From the NCBI RefSeq assembly GCF_024733845.1, contig NZ_JANRHG010000001.1:434001-498000 (forward strand): a DNA stretch of 64,000 bases, written 5' to 3'. The position numbers and the translations under genes are program-made. Below the pieces are notes generated by a model. The model made no database searches. It worked only from the letters and a program-made list of their open reading frames with translations, and was not told where the DNA came from. This document shows positions 51,591-62,281 of the stretch, in pieces (positions within the stretch are counted from its first letter, which is position 1; each line of letters opens with the position of its first letter). This DNA is from Neomoorella sulfitireducens. Its GTDB lineage: Bacteria > Bacillota > DSM-521 > Neomoorellales > Neomoorellaceae.

Positions 51591-53012
51591 TCAGGCACCA
51601 AGGGCTTTTTTAACCTGCACGTAAAGGGCCGCTTCCAGGCGTATTTTCTGGATGGCACAGGGTACAGGCGCCGGTTCCTGCAAATTGCCAGTAACGGCCA
51701 GGTTGGCCGCATGACAGCCGCCGCTGCAGTAGAAGCGAGCCCAGCAACGGCTGCAGGCCGGCTGGTTATATACATGGGCCTGGCGAAATTCTTCCTGTAT
51801 TTCCGGCCGCAAGATCCCCTGGCGTACATTGCCGAGACAGTATTCCCTTTTCCCCACCAGCTGGTGACAGGGATAAAGGGCACCCCCGGGGTCAACAGCC
51901 AGGTAACTGGTACCCGCACCGCAACCGGTAAGCCTTTTGGTGAGGCAGGGACCGGTCGCAGGGTTAATGTTAAAGTGGAAAAAGTTAAAGGGTTTACCTT
52001 TAGACCTCGCCTCCAGGTAGGCCTGTGCCAGGTGACGGTATTCCGTGGCCAGGAGCGGCAGGTCCTCCTCCCTAATAGCATATTCTTCTCCGGGGGTGGC
52101 TACCACCGGTTCCAGGGACAGGTAACGAAATCCTAATTCAACCATATGCAGGATGTCCCTGGTAAAATCCAGGTTCTGGCGGGTAAAAGTCCCCCGCACC
52201 CAGTAGTCGCCGCCCTCATAGGCAGCGACTAGATGCTGTTCCCTTGGAACCACCAGGTGATAGCTTCCCTGGCCGGTTAGAGTCCGCCGGTTATGGTTAT
52301 GAACTTCCGGGCGCCCGTCAAGGCTTAAAATAACGCTTATCTGATTGGCAACAAGGTATTCCTCGACGGCCGGCGTCAAGCCCAGGCCGTTGGTGGTCAG
52401 GGTAAAGCTAATTTTTTTCCCTGCGGCTGCTGCCTTTTCCCGGCCGTAAGTTACCAGGGCTTGCACAACGTTAAAATTCAGCAGCGGTTCCCCGCCGAAG
52501 AAGTCGACTTCGACCCGGGGCCGGGCGCCGGAGGCCTTGAGAAGCAAATCCAGGGCCTGGTAGCCCGTGTCCAGGTCCATTAAGCCCCGTTCACCGCCAA
52601 AGGGTCCCCCGCCGGCAAAGCAATAGCGACAACGCATATTGCAGTCATGGGCTACGTGCAGGCAAAGGGCCTGGAGTAGAGGTTGCGGCGGCCGGTAATC
52701 CCGGCCAACTTCGTCAACGGTAAAAAGCGTCCCTTCAGCCTGCCTGCTTGCCAGCTCCCGGCAGACTTCCAGGACTGTGTCGGCACCCCACTGCTCAAAA
52801 GACCGGGGCAGGATAGTAGGCCAGTCGGCTGCGGTATAGTTACCGCGAACTCCCTGCAACCGCAATTCTTCCAGGACGGCCCGGGTGGGGGCATCGATTA
52901 TATGCACGGCGCCGCTATTCACGTCCAGGAGCAGGCAGAGGTCTTCAAAGTCGAACCAGTGGACGTCTGCCTGCCAGTCAACGTTTTGAAGATGTAGGGA
53001 TGGCAAGATCAT
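51591..53012 (-). CDS. scfB: SCIFF peptide radical-SAM maturase
   Basis: 473 residues. An N-terminal RRE/PqqD-like peptide-binding part precedes the radical-SAM cluster motif C124-x3-C128-x2-C131 (CNMRCRYC), a DFFGGEPLLNF segment and a cysteine-rich SPASM domain for two auxiliary clusters (CGAGTSYL, PCHQLVGKREYC, CSRCWARFYCSGGC). It makes Cys-to-Thr thioether bonds in the SCIFF peptide, whose gene stands immediately upstream. A hairpin between the two genes may tune expression. Confidence 0.95.
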   Translation of the reverse strand: MILPSLHLQNVDWQADVHWFDFEDLCLLLDVNSGAVHIIDAPTRAVLEELRLQGVRGNYTAADWPTILPRSFEQWGADTVLEVCRELASRQAEGTLFTVDEVGRDYRPPQPLLQALCLHVAHDCNMRCRYCFAGGGPFGGERGLMDLDTGYQALDLLLKASGARPRVEVDFFGGEPLLNFNVVQALVTYGREKAAAAGKKISFTLTTNGLGLTPAVEEYLVANQISVILSLDGRPEVHNHNRRTLTGQGSYHLVVPREQHLVAAYEGGDYWVRGTFTRQNLDFTRDILHMVELGFRYLSLEPVVATPGEEYAIREEDLPLLATEYRHLAQAYLEARSKGKPFNFFHFNINPATGPCLTKRLTGCGAGTSYLAVDPGGALYPCHQLVGKREYCLGNVRQGILRPEIQEEFRQAHVYNQPACSRCWARFYCSGGCHAANLAVTGNLQEPAPVPCAIQKIRLEAALYVQVKKALGA

Positions 53013-53030
53013 ATTCCTCCTGATAACAAA

Positions 53031-53054
53031 AGCCCGACCATGATAGTCGGGCCT
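53031..53054 (-). terminator. Hairpin between scfA and scfB (attenuator or terminator)
   Basis: GCCCGAC/GTCGGGC 7-bp stem (53046-53052 with 53032-53038), seven-base loop, followed by TTTTGTT on the minus strand. It lies only eight bases after the scfA stop and 20 bases before scfB. Partial termination would make far more peptide mRNA than enzyme mRNA. Confidence 0.82.
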
Positions 53055-53060
53055 TGGGGC

Positions 53061-53207
53061 TTACTTCTTCTCTTTACGTTCACAGGGCTGGTTGCTGACG
53101 GTAATGGAAGTCTTGCAGGCCGACTGGCAAGAAACATGACAATTGCCACAGCCGCCCTGCCTGGTGCTCTCCTGCAGGCGGGGCGTAAAGACCGTCTTGA
53201 TGTGCAC
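53061..53207 (-). CDS. scfA: SCIFF precursor peptide
   Basis: 48 residues from a GTG start, eight bases after AGAGGGG. It matches the SCIFF family: start MHIKT, then Cys20, Cys23, Cys27, Cys31 and Cys42, with the family core SCQSACKTS. Position 35, commonly Cys in SCIFF, is Ile, so five rather than six cysteines remain. Cys31 and Thr36 keep the spacing of the Cys-Thr pair crosslinked in the characterised clostridial homologue. It follows rpsI by 16 bases and is probably read from the ribosomal operon. The peptide's function is unknown. Confidence 0.92.
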   Translation of the reverse strand: MHIKTVFTPRLQESTRQGGCGNCHVSCQSACKTSITVSNQPCERKEKK

Positions 53208-53222
53208 CTTAAACACCCCTCT

Positions 53223-53615
53223 TTAGCGTTTGGAGAATTGCGGCGCCTTGCGGGCTTTCTTCAAGCCGTACTTTCTTCTTTCCTTCATCCGCGGGTCGCG
53301 GGTGAGGAAACCATTGCTTTTCAGTACCGGGCGCAAATCGGCGTCAGCCTGCAACAGCGCCCTGGCGATGCCCATCCTGATGGCACCGGCCTGACCGCTG
53401 GTCCCGCCGCCCTCTACTTTAGCCAGGACGTCAAAGCGGCCCGCATTATTAGTTACTTCCAGGGGGCGGCGTACCTGCATGGCCAGGATCTGCTGGTTGA
53501 AATATTCGTCGAGGGGGCGGCCGTTAACTAGCACCCGGCCCTCGCCGGGAACCAGGTACACCCGCGCCACGGCATTTTTCCGCCTACCCGTGCCGTAAAA
53601 TTGAACCTGGGCCAT
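53223..53615 (-). CDS. rpsI: 30S ribosomal protein S9
   Basis: 130 residues: [19 protein letters not shown] near the N-terminus and the C-terminal [18 protein letters not shown] tail, which reaches the P-site tRNA. It follows rplM by 18 bases in the usual pair. Confidence 0.98.
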   Translation of the reverse strand: MAQVQFYGTGRRKNAVARVYLVPGEGRVLVNGRPLDEYFNQQILAMQVRRPLEVTNNAGRFDVLAKVEGGGTSGQAGAIRMGIARALLQADADLRPVLKSNGFLTRDPRMKERRKYGLKKARKAPQFSKR

Positions 53616-53633
53616 AGTTTTCCCCTCCTTCTC

Positions 53634-54068
53634 TTATTCCCTGATCTCCCAGACTTCAGGCTGCTGGGCCGCATGGGGATGGCCATCGCCGCGGTAAACC
53701 TTGAGCTTTTTAATCATTTGCCGGCCCAGGCGATTGTGGGGGATCATCCCTGCCACGGCCTTCTCAATGGCTCGTTCGGGAAAAGTCTTTAAAAGCTGGG
53801 CATAGTTCATAACCTTTAAACCACCGGGGTAGCCGCTGTGGCGGATATATTTCTTTTGCAGGGGCTTTTTGCCGGTAAGGCGGACTTTCTCAGCGTTAAT
53901 GACGATCACGTGGTCGCCGCAATCCACATGGGGGGTAAAGATGGGCTTATGTTTACCCCTGAGAAGGCGGGCGGCTTCGGTGGCCACGCGGCCCAGGGTT
54001 TTCCCCGCCGCGTCAATAACATACCACTTGCGCCCCACCTCATGTGGTTTGGCCATAAAGGTGGTCAT
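53634..54068 (-). CDS. rplM: 50S ribosomal protein L13
   Basis: 144 residues: [29 protein letters not shown] and [11 protein letters not shown] are diagnostic. The ATG was placed behind AGGAGGGAG; the longer frame would add nine non-conserved residues. Confidence 0.98.
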   Translation of the reverse strand: MTTFMAKPHEVGRKWYVIDAAGKTLGRVATEAARLLRGKHKPIFTPHVDCGDHVIVINAEKVRLTGKKPLQKKYIRHSGYPGGLKVMNYAQLLKTFPERAIEKAVAGMIPHNRLGRQMIKKLKVYRGDGHPHAAQQPEVWEIRE

Positions 54069-54130
54069 TTTCTCCCTCCTGTTCCTGTTACGCAATTATT
54101 TTAAGCAATTAACTGCCGCAAGTCAAGAAA

Positions 54131-54868
54131 TTAGTACGCTACCTTTTCCAGGCACAGCCCGTGGGGCGGGGCCGTCGGGCCGGCCTTTTCCCGGGAACGG
54201 GCGGCAATTATACCCGGAATATCCTCCGGCAGCAGCCGGCCCCTGCCGATTTCCACCAGGGTACCGGCCATAATCCTTACCATATGATAGAGAAAACCGT
54301 TGCCCACCACGTCAAAAAAAATGAAATTTCCCTGGCGGTGCATGGACGCCGCTACCTCGCGTTCAAACCGGCGTACCGGGCTGCCGGCGGCGCAAAAGGA
54401 GCGAAAGTCATGGCGGCCCGTAAAATAACTTGCGCCCCTGGCCATGGCAGCATAGTCAAGGGGATAACGGACCTGCCAGCTGTAGCGCCGGCTGAAAACA
54501 TCAGGAAGGTTATGGTTATAGATTGTATAGCGGTACCATTTCCAGCGTGCGCTATAACGGGCATGAAATTCCGGCGGCACTTCCTCGGCGTCCAGGGCGG
54601 CAATATCTCCGGGCAGCAGGCTATTCAGGGCCAGGGGCCAGCGCTGCAACGGTATGCGGCTGGAAGTATAGAAGCTGATTACCTGTCCCCTGGCGTGGAC
54701 CCCGGCATCCGTCCGCCCTGCAGCTACCGGGTAGATCCTTTCCCCTGTCAGCTTTTTTAAAGCGGCAGCCACAATACCCTGGATGGTCGGCCCGTGGGCT
54801 TCCGGCTGCACCTGCCAGCCGGCGTAATTGGTGCCGTCATAGGCCAGGGTAATTTTAAGGTGCGGCAT
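54131..54868 (-). CDS. truA: tRNA pseudouridine38-40 synthase
   Basis: 245 residues. The catalytic Asp54 lies in AAGRTDAGVHARGQ; LAYDGTNYAGWQ and FLYHMVRIMAGTLVEIGRG complete the signature. It modifies U38-40 in the anticodon arm. It stands between ecfT and rplM as in Bacillus. Confidence 0.97.
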   Translation of the reverse strand: MPHLKITLAYDGTNYAGWQVQPEAHGPTIQGIVAAALKKLTGERIYPVAAGRTDAGVHARGQVISFYTSSRIPLQRWPLALNSLLPGDIAALDAEEVPPEFHARYSARWKWYRYTIYNHNLPDVFSRRYSWQVRYPLDYAAMARGASYFTGRHDFRSFCAAGSPVRRFEREVAASMHRQGNFIFFDVVGNGFLYHMVRIMAGTLVEIGRGRLLPEDIPGIIAARSREKAGPTAPPHGLCLEKVAY

Positions 54869-54911
54869 GGGTGGAAGTTAGCCTCCCAATTCATTAACGG
54901 TACTTATACAC

Positions 54912-55700
54912 CTAACTGCCAAAACCCAGCCGGTAATAGGCTGTCCCGGCGACCAGGAGGACGGCTAACAGAAGGAAAATATAGTCCGCCGGCTTGAAAT
55001 GGAGTTCCCGCATCCTGGTACGGCCTTTGCCTCCCCGGTAGGCACGGGCTTCCATGGCTTCGGCCAGGCCTTCGGCCCGGCGAAAGGCGCTTATAAATAG
55101 CGGGATGATAAGGGGCATCAGGTTTTTAACCTGGCTGCCCCGGAAGGTAGCCCCCCGGGCAACCTGGGCCCGCATAATCCGCTCGGCCTCTTCCAGGAGG
55201 GTGGGCACGAACCTGAGGGCCAGGGTCAGCATCAGGGCCAGTTCGACAGACGGCAGGCCAAACCTCTGTCCCGGTCGCAGCAACCGCTCCAGGCCGTCGG
55301 CCAGGGCCAGGGGGTCGGTCGTCGCCATGAGTACCGAGGCCGCCACAATCAGGAAAAACACCCTGGCCAGGGCCATAATGCCGTAATCCAGCCCCTCCCT
55401 GGTTATCCTGAGCGGGCCTATCGCGGCAATTATTTCTCCCGGTGTCAGGGCAACCTGGAGGAAAAAAATAATTACCAGGAACACCAAAAGGGGCTTTAGC
55501 TGGCGCCAGATAAAGGATGGCGCAAGACCGGCCAGCACAATCACCGGTAAAATGGCTGCACCGGTGAGGCTTGCCGTGATGCCCGTCGGCGCTAACAGGA
55601 GGGCGAGGCCGTAAAAAAACAGGCCCAGCAGTTTGGCCCGGGGATCCAGGTAGTGGATGCAACTGGTCCCCGGGATATATTGCCCCAGCTCAACCATCAT
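54912..55700 (-). CDS. ecfT: ECF transporter transmembrane subunit EcfT
   Basis: 262 residues with about five to six membrane helices and the two Ala-Arg-Gly coupling motifs (ARGATFRGSQ and EARAYRGGKGRTRM) that touch the ATPases. With EcfA1/A2 and a vitamin- or metal-binding S component encoded elsewhere it imports micronutrients. The ATG with GGGAG nine bases upstream follows the ecfA2 stop. Confidence 0.94.
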   Translation of the reverse strand: MMVELGQYIPGTSCIHYLDPRAKLLGLFFYGLALLLAPTGITASLTGAAILPVIVLAGLAPSFIWRQLKPLLVFLVIIFFLQVALTPGEIIAAIGPLRITREGLDYGIMALARVFFLIVAASVLMATTDPLALADGLERLLRPGQRFGLPSVELALMLTLALRFVPTLLEEAERIMRAQVARGATFRGSQVKNLMPLIIPLFISAFRRAEGLAEAMEARAYRGGKGRTRMRELHFKPADYIFLLLAVLLVAGTAYYRLGFGS

Positions 55701-55704
55701 AAAG

Positions 55705-56556
55705 CTATGCTCCCAGCCAGGCCAGGATTGCCGCGCGGGCTTCAGCAAGGGTAAAGATTTCCGGGCTTACCGGGGCCCCCCGGCGTTGCAGTTCCTGCAT
55801 CAGGCGGGTCAGGGGTGGGGGAATAAGGCCATAGGTTTTTAAAGCTTCACCCTGGCGAAAAATTTCCCGCGGCGTACCTTGAAGTGCCACCCGTCCCTGG
55901 TATAAAACTATAACCTGCCGGGCCATCGCGGCTACCTCGGCCATATTATGCGAGATTAGAACTACTGCCTTTCCTGGCCGCCGGTAAAAGGAACGGATAA
56001 CGCCCAGGACCTGCTCGCGGCCGGCCGGGTCAAGGCCGGCCGTCGGTTCATCCAGGATCAGGACCTCCGGGTCCATGGCCAGGACACCGGCAATGGCCAC
56101 CCGCCGCTGCTGTCCACCGCTTAACCTGAAAGGCGAGTGCCCCCCTATTTTTTGCGGGTCCAGGCCTACAGCCCGGAGGGCTTCTTCAACCCTGGTTTCA
56201 AGTTCGCTGCCGGTAAAGCCAAGATTCCCCGGGCCAAAGGCCACATCATCGGCCACCGTTTCGGCAAAGAGCTGCTGCTCTGGTTGTTGAAAAACCATGC
56301 CCACCTTGTGCCAGGCCGAATGGGTTTTCCCTTTACCTCGTCCCCGGACGGGCTTCCCGTCCAGTATGACCCGGCCTGCCACCGGTTCCAGCAGGCCGGC
56401 CATCAACATGGCGAGGGTTGATTTCCCCGAACCGCCGGACCCAGTAATGGCCAGGAAGTCGCCGGGAGCAACCCTGACATTGATGCTTTCCAGAACCGGC
56501 AATGGCCTGTCGCCGACTTTGTAGGCAAAACTCACTTCCCGGAGGCTAATTTCCAT
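55705..56556 (-). CDS. ecfA2: ECF transporter ATPase EcfA2
   Basis: 283 residues: Walker [10 protein letters not shown], signature [19 protein letters not shown], Walker [14 protein letters not shown] and the H-loop His in LISHNM. It pairs with EcfA1 to energise uptake. Its start overlaps the end of ecfA1 by 25 bases. Confidence 0.95.
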   Translation of the reverse strand: MEISLREVSFAYKVGDRPLPVLESINVRVAPGDFLAITGSGGSGKSTLAMLMAGLLEPVAGRVILDGKPVRGRGKGKTHSAWHKVGMVFQQPEQQLFAETVADDVAFGPGNLGFTGSELETRVEEALRAVGLDPQKIGGHSPFRLSGGQQRRVAIAGVLAMDPEVLILDEPTAGLDPAGREQVLGVIRSFYRRPGKAVVLISHNMAEVAAMARQVIVLYQGRVALQGTPREIFRQGEALKTYGLIPPPLTRLMQELQRRGAPVSPEIFTLAEARAAILAWLGA

Positions 56557-57362
56557 AAGGCCCGGGCCATCTCCTCCACCGTAACTATACTGGCCGGCAA
56601 TTTCACCCCTGCCTGCCTCAAGCTCTTACCCAGGGCGACAATCGCCGGCGCTTTCAGCCCCGCCTTCGCCAGCCCCTCCTCCTGCTGCAGTACATCAGCA
56701 GGAGGGCCGGACAGGATTATGCGCCCTTCGTTCAGGACCAACATCCGTTCTGCCAGGGCTGCCTCTTCCATAAAATGGGTAATGAGAATAACGGCCAGTC
56801 CCTTTTCCCGGCGTAAGGCCAGTACCTTTTTAAGCACTTCTTCCCGGCCTACGGGGTCCAGCATGGCCGTTGCCTCGTCAAGAACCAGGTATACAGGCTC
56901 CATGGCCAGGACACCGGCCAGGGCCAGGCGTTGTTTCTGGCCGCCGGAGAGGCGGTGGGGAGGCCTCGTCTTTAAATCTGCCAGCTCCACGGCCTCGAGG
57001 GCGGCCGCAACCCGCTGCCTGACAGCAGCCGGCGGCAACCCCAGATTTTCCGGCCCGAAGGCGACGTCATCTTCAACGGTGGCGGCCACCAGCTGGTTAT
57101 CGGGATCCTGAAAGACCATGCCTACCCGGCGGCGGATCTCGACCAGGGAGGCTGCATCAGCGGTATCCAGCCCGTCTACCAGGACGCGGCCTTTCCCGGG
57201 CCGCAGCAGGCCGTTAAGCAGCCGGGCCAGGGTTGATTTGCCGGAGCCGTTTGGTCCCGTAATGGCCAGGAATTCGCCCGGCCTAATAGTCAGGCTGATA
57301 TTTTCCAGGGCTGGTTCCCTTGTTCCCGGGTAGAAAAAAGTAACGCCCTGGACCTCAATCAT
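56532..57362 (-). CDS. ecfA1: ECF transporter ATPase EcfA1
   Basis: 276 residues: Walker [10 protein letters not shown], signature [19 protein letters not shown], Walker [16 protein letters not shown]-loop LITHFM. The glutamate after Walker B is present (DEA). Three bases after rplQ, so it is part of the ribosomal operon, as in Bacillus. Confidence 0.95.
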   Translation of the reverse strand: MIEVQGVTFFYPGTREPALENISLTIRPGEFLAITGPNGSGKSTLARLLNGLLRPGKGRVLVDGLDTADAASLVEIRRRVGMVFQDPDNQLVAATVEDDVAFGPENLGLPPAAVRQRVAAALEAVELADLKTRPPHRLSGGQKQRLALAGVLAMEPVYLVLDEATAMLDPVGREEVLKKVLALRREKGLAVILITHFMEEAALAERMLVLNEGRIILSGPPADVLQQEEGLAKAGLKAPAIVALGKSLRQAGVKLPASIVTVEEMARALWKLASGK

Positions 57363-57365
57363 CGC

Positions 57366-57704
57366 TTACACCAGCTCGATGCGGACCATTGGCGCGCCGT
57401 CACCCTGCCGGAAACCGGTCTTGATTATCCGGGTATAGCCCCCGTTTTTGTCCTGGTAGCGCGGGCCTATCTCTTTGAACAATTTCGAGACCACATCTTC
57501 GTCCAGCAGGTAGGCCAGGGCCTGGCGCCGGGCGTGGAGGTCGCCCCTTTTGCCCAGGGTAATCATCTTTTCGGCCAGGCTTCTGAGCTCCTTGGCCCGC
57601 ATTTCGGTGGTTTCTATTTTACCTTCCCGCAAAAATGAAGTAACGATATTGCGCAGCATCATTTTGCGGTGGCCGGACAGGCGTCCTAATTTCCGGTAGC
57701 CCAT
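57366..57704 (-). CDS. rplQ: 50S ribosomal protein L17
   Basis: 112 residues: [41 protein letters not shown], and the terminal [23 protein letters not shown]. The ATG was preferred over a TTG three bases upstream. Confidence 0.98.
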   Translation of the reverse strand: MGYRKLGRLSGHRKMMLRNIVTSFLREGKIETTEMRAKELRSLAEKMITLGKRGDLHARRQALAYLLDEDVVSKLFKEIGPRYQDKNGGYTRIIKTGFRQGDGAPMVRIELV

Positions 57705-57719
57705 CAAAGTGTCACCCCT

Positions 57720-58661
57720 TTACCCATCGCTCTGTCGCAGGGACAGGCCCAGTTCGGCAAGTTTCTGTGTAACTTCTTCCAAGGATTTTTTACCCAGGTT
57801 GCGTACCTTCATCATGTCTTCTTCCGTACGCTGTAGAAGCTCACCGACGGTATTAATGCCCGCCCGCTTCAGGCAGTTGTAAGAACGCACCGACAGATCA
57901 AGTTCCTCGATGGACATGTCCATGAGGCGATCCCGGCTCTCCTCTTCCTTCTCCACCAGAGTTACTTCATCGCTGACGCGTTCCGTTAAACCTAAAAAAA
58001 GGCGTAAGTGTTCGATAAGAATCCTGGCTGCCGAGCTCACTGCCTCATCGGGGGCAATGGTACCGTCAGTCCATACCTCCAGGGTAAGTTTGTCATAGTC
58101 GGTAACCTGTCCTACCCGGGTGTTTTCCACCTGGTAGTTTACTTTATGGACTGGCGAAAAAAGGGAATCGATGGGAATAATCCCGATAGGCTGGTCCTCT
58201 TTTTTGTTTTTTTCCGCACTGACGTAGCCCCGGCCCTTTTCTACCGTCATTTCGATAAACAGGCGGCCGCCTTTTTCTATGGTGGCAATGTGCAGGTCGG
58301 GGTTCAGGACTTCGACGTCCGCATCAGCAATAATATCGGCAGCTGTAACTTCGCCTTCGCCTTCAGCCTCAATCCTTATCACCCTGGGCTCTTCGCTGTA
58401 GAGCTTCAGGGCCAGGGACTTGATGTTTAAAATAATCTCCGTGGTGTCCTCCACTACCCCGGGAATGGTAGAAAACTCATGGAGAACTCCTTCAATTTTA
58501 ACCGTAGTTACAGCCGCCCCCGGCAGTGAGGAAAGAAGAATCCGCCGCAGGGAATTACCCAGGGTAATTCCATATCCCCGTTCAAGGGGTTCGACTACAA
58601 AACGCCCGTATTTGTTGGAGATCTCCAGGCAATCAATCCTGGGCCTTTCAATTTCGAGCAT
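57720..58661 (-). CDS. rpoA: RNA polymerase alpha subunit
   Basis: 313 residues: the N-terminal assembly domain ([30 protein letters not shown]) and a C-terminal DNA- and activator-binding domain ([45 protein letters not shown]), joined by a flexible linker rich in acidic residues near 235. Confidence 0.98.
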   Translation of the reverse strand: MLEIERPRIDCLEISNKYGRFVVEPLERGYGITLGNSLRRILLSSLPGAAVTTVKIEGVLHEFSTIPGVVEDTTEIILNIKSLALKLYSEEPRVIRIEAEGEGEVTAADIIADADVEVLNPDLHIATIEKGGRLFIEMTVEKGRGYVSAEKNKKEDQPIGIIPIDSLFSPVHKVNYQVENTRVGQVTDYDKLTLEVWTDGTIAPDEAVSSAARILIEHLRLFLGLTERVSDEVTLVEKEEESRDRLMDMSIEELDLSVRSYNCLKRAGINTVGELLQRTEEDMMKVRNLGKKSLEEVTQKLAELGLSLRQSDG

Positions 58662-58699
58662 TGTTCCCCTCCTTCTCGTGAGCTCATCCAGCCGTAAAT

Positions 58700-59326
58700 T
58701 TACTTGGAGTAGAGCTCGACGATGAGGTGTTCTTGCACCGGTACATCAATCTGTTCCCGCGTCGGCAGGGAAAGAACGTGTCCTTCTAATGCTGCCGGGT
58801 CGGCTTTTAGCCAGGCCGGGACCGACCGGTGCGTTGCCGCCGCGGCGATCTCTTTGAAAAGGGAGCTTTCCTTGCTCTTTTCCCGGACGGCTATGACATC
58901 CCCGGGCCGTACCAGATAAGAAGGAATGCTCACCTTCTTGCCGTTGACGGTGAAATGGCCGTGCCGGACCAGTTGCCTGGCCTGGGTACGGGAATCAGCA
59001 AAGCCCAGGCGATAAACAACATTGTCCAGGCGCCTCTCCAGGAGCACAAGTAAATTTTCACCGGTAACGCCTTTCATCCGCTCGGCCTTTGCAAAGTAGT
59101 TGCTGAACTGGCGCTCCAGGATGCCATAGATACGGCGTGCCTTTTGTTTTTCCCTTAACTGCAGGCCGTATTCGGAAAGCTTTTTCCTTGCCTGGCCGTG
59201 CTGTCCGGGAGCATAAGACCGCCTGGTTATGGCGCATTTATCTGAATAGCAGCGATCGCCTTTAAGGAAAAGCTTTTGGCCTTCCCGCCGGCACAGGCGG
59301 CAGGTAGCATCTTTATACCTTGCCAA
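58700..59326 (-). CDS. rpsD: 30S ribosomal protein S4 (zinc-binding type)
   Basis: 208 residues with a TTG start seven bases after GAGGAGG, giving [16 protein letters not shown]. Cys9, Cys12, Cys26 and Cys31 form a zinc site that many mesophilic S4 proteins lack. The S4 RNA-binding domain ([34 protein letters not shown]) follows. It lies within the alpha operon, whereas Bacillus subtilis rpsD is elsewhere. Confidence 0.97.
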   Translation of the reverse strand: MARYKDATCRLCRREGQKLFLKGDRCYSDKCAITRRSYAPGQHGQARKKLSEYGLQLREKQKARRIYGILERQFSNYFAKAERMKGVTGENLLVLLERRLDNVVYRLGFADSRTQARQLVRHGHFTVNGKKVSIPSYLVRPGDVIAVREKSKESSLFKEIAAAATHRSVPAWLKADPAALEGHVLSLPTREQIDVPVQEHLIVELYSK

Positions 59327-59401
59327 AGTATTACCTCCTCTGTAAGTCGCATGCTTCATAATGAAGACGTGTTCCTGCGACCCGAACCTCAAAAACTCCT
59401 G

Positions 59402-59791
59402 TTACACGCGGCGCCGCTTTGGTGGCCGGCAGCCGTTATGGGGAATAGGAGTCACATCTTTAATAACGCTTACTTCGAGCCCTGCGGCCTGCAGGGAACG
59501 AATGGCAGCCTCCCGGCCGGCTCCCGGTCCTTTTACATAACACTCTACTTCGCGCATGCCGTGCTCCATTGCCTGCTTGGCAGCTGCTTCGGCCGCCATC
59601 TGGGCGGCAAAAGGCGTGCTTTTACGAGATCCTTTAAAACCCATAGTCCCGGCACTGGCCCAGGCAATGGTATTGCCGTTTTTATCTGTTATGGTGACCA
59701 GGGTATTATTGAAGGTTGACTTTATATGGGCCACACCGCTTTCAACATTTTTTCGTTCGCGCCGGCGTGGCCGGGTGGTCTTCCTTGGCAT
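59402..59791 (-). CDS. rpsK: 30S ribosomal protein S11
   Basis: 129 residues: [49 protein letters not shown] and the C-terminal [18 protein letters not shown]. Part of the 30S platform. Confidence 0.98.
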   Translation of the reverse strand: MPRKTTRPRRRERKNVESGVAHIKSTFNNTLVTITDKNGNTIAWASAGTMGFKGSRKSTPFAAQMAAEAAAKQAMEHGMREVECYVKGPGAGREAAIRSLQAAGLEVSVIKDVTPIPHNGCRPPKRRRV

Positions 59792-59803
59792 CGCTTCTCC
59801 CCC

Positions 59804-60175
59804 TTACTTCTTGCGCCGCACGCCCACTGTCTTACGAGGCCCTTTACGCGTGCGGGCATTGGTCTTGGTACGCTGGCCGCGCACCGGCAGCCCCCGGCGA
59901 TGGCGCAGGCCCCGGTAACAGCCGATTTCCATCAGGCGCTTGATATTTAAGGCGACTTCCCGGCGCAAATCCCCTTCAACGGTTATATTTTTATCGATAT
60001 ATTCGCGGAGCCGGTTAACTTCTTCATCCGTCAAATCCTTAACCCTGGTGTCCGGGTTAACGGCTGTTGCCGCCAGGATTTTATTTGCTGTCGGCCGGCC
60101 GATGCCGTAAATATAAGTGAGGGCGATTTCCACCCGCTTGTCCCGGGGAAGGTCTACCCCGGCGATCCTTGCCAT
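59804..60175 (-). CDS. rpsM: 30S ribosomal protein S13
   Basis: 123 residues: [26 protein letters not shown] and the C-terminal [24 protein letters not shown] tail. It bridges to the large subunit and contacts the P-site tRNA. Confidence 0.98.
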   Translation of the reverse strand: MARIAGVDLPRDKRVEIALTYIYGIGRPTANKILAATAVNPDTRVKDLTDEEVNRLREYIDKNITVEGDLRREVALNIKRLMEIGCYRGLRHRRGLPVRGQRTKTNARTRKGPRKTVGVRRKK

Positions 60176-60193
60176 TTACGCTTTACCCCCTGT

Positions 60194-60307
60194 CTATCCC
60201 TGTTTTTGCTTGTGCTTGGGATTTTCACAAATAACCATTATTCTGCCCTTGCGTTTGATGATCTTGCATTTCTCGCAAATAGGCCGCACTGAAGGCTTAA
60301 CTTTCAA
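60194..60307 (-). CDS. rpmJ: 50S ribosomal protein L36
   Basis: 37 residues from a TTG start; the stop is TAG. The zinc ribbon ligands Cys11, Cys14, Cys27 and His32 are intact (CEKC, CENPKH). It sits between infA and rpsM, as in most Firmicutes. Upstream AGGGTTTAG is a weak ribosome binding site. Confidence 0.95.
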   Translation of the reverse strand: MKVKPSVRPICEKCKIIKRKGRIMVICENPKHKQKQG

Positions 60308-60323
60308 ACTAAACCCTCCCAGC

Positions 60324-60542
60324 TTATTTATAGCGGTAAACGATGCGTCCCCGGTTAAGGTCATAGGGTGATAATTCCACCATTACCCGGTCACCCGGCA
60401 AAATACGGATATAGTTCATCCGGATCTTACCGGAGACATGGGCGAGCACCCGGTGCCCATTGGCCAGCTCTACTCGAAACATGGCATTGGGCAGGGGTTC
60501 GATCACCTTGCCTTCTACTTCAATGACATCCTCTTTGGCCAA
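60324..60542 (-). CDS. infA: Translation initiation factor IF-1
   Basis: 72 residues, S1-like OB fold: [57 protein letters not shown]. Full length. Confidence 0.98.
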   Translation of the reverse strand: MAKEDVIEVEGKVIEPLPNAMFRVELANGHRVLAHVSGKIRMNYIRILPGDRVMVELSPYDLNRGRIVYRYK

Positions 60543-60557
60543 ATAAACCCCTCCTTA

Positions 60558-60842
60558 TCAAGCCTGCTCAGTTTCTAAGAGCTGGGCAATAGCCCGCCGT
60601 ACTTCGGCATCGGTAACTGTCTCTCCCTGTTTTAACCGTTCAGCAATAGGTGCCGCCACCCGGTTAACCGCCTGGACATGGAGGATATTTTTCAGCTTGG
60701 GTTTGCTGGTTCGTCGTAGGCGGCCGTCCACAAGGTAAACCCGGCCCGGCCCGGCAAGCTGCCATACCAGAAATGGACGCCCCCGGTCACGCCCAGCCCG
60801 GGAATACACCAGTTGTCCCACCTTTAATTCACCTGCCGGCAT
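60558..60842 (-). CDS. KOW-domain RNA-binding protein (L14e/L27e-like)
   Basis: 94 residues. The N-terminal KOW motif (KVGQLVYSRAGRDRGRPFLV) resembles eukaryotic/archaeal L14e and Bacillus YbzG, which lies in the same map-infA gap. The C-terminal helix region is not assigned. RNA or ribosome binding is inferred. Confidence 0.85.
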   Translation of the reverse strand: MPAGELKVGQLVYSRAGRDRGRPFLVWQLAGPGRVYLVDGRLRRTSKPKLKNILHVQAVNRVAAPIAERLKQGETVTDAEVRRAIAQLLETEQA

Positions 60843-60863
60843 AACCTTCGCCTCACCTGCCAG

Positions 60864-61609
60864 TCAAAGTAACGTCAGGATTTCCGGCCCGTTATCCGTC
60901 ACGGCTACCGTATGCTCAAAGTGCGCCGAAGGTTTCTTATCCCTGGTCACTACTGTCCAGCCATTGGCCAGGGTATAAACCTCATGGGTACCGGCATTAA
61001 CCATGGGTTCGATGGCCAGGACCATCCCCGCCCGGAGGCGGGGGCCGTAACCCGGAGGACCAAAATTAGGGACCTGGGGGTCTTCATGCATCGCCCGGCC
61101 AATACCGTGGCCCACATAGTCACGTACCACCGAGAGGCCATTTTTTTCAACATGGGTCTGGATAGCGTGGGATATGTCAGTTAACCGGTTACCTGCTATT
61201 GCCTGCTTGATGCCTTCATAAAGGGCGGCTTCGGTAACTGCCAGCAAATGCCGTTTTTCTGCATCAATAGCGCCGACTGGAAAAGTAGCCGCAGCGTCGC
61301 CAACATATCCATTTTTTACCGCACCGATGTCAATACTAATAATATCTCCCTCGGCCAGCTGCTTTAAACCTGGAATGCCGTGGACTACTTCCTCATTTAC
61401 GGATGCGCAAATACTGGCCGGGAAACCCTGATAACCTTTAAAAGCTGGCACGGCACCTTTTTCCCGGATATAATCCTCAGCTATCCGGTCCAGTTCAGCT
61501 GTAGTTACCCCGGGAACGATATGGTCTTTGAGTTTAGCAAGGACCTGGGCTACGATCCGCCCCGCTTCCCGCATCAGGGCTATCTCACCACGCGATTTTA
61601 AAACAATCA

Positions 61610-61610
<1 letters not shown>
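60864..61610 (-). CDS. map: Methionine aminopeptidase type I
   Basis: 248 residues. The five metal ligands fall in [19 protein letters not shown] (two Asp), [12 protein letters not shown] (His), [10 protein letters not shown] (Glu) and the final FEHTVAVTD (Glu). It removes initiator methionine. Its start touches the adk stop. Confidence 0.97.
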
Positions 61611-62281
<671 letters not shown>

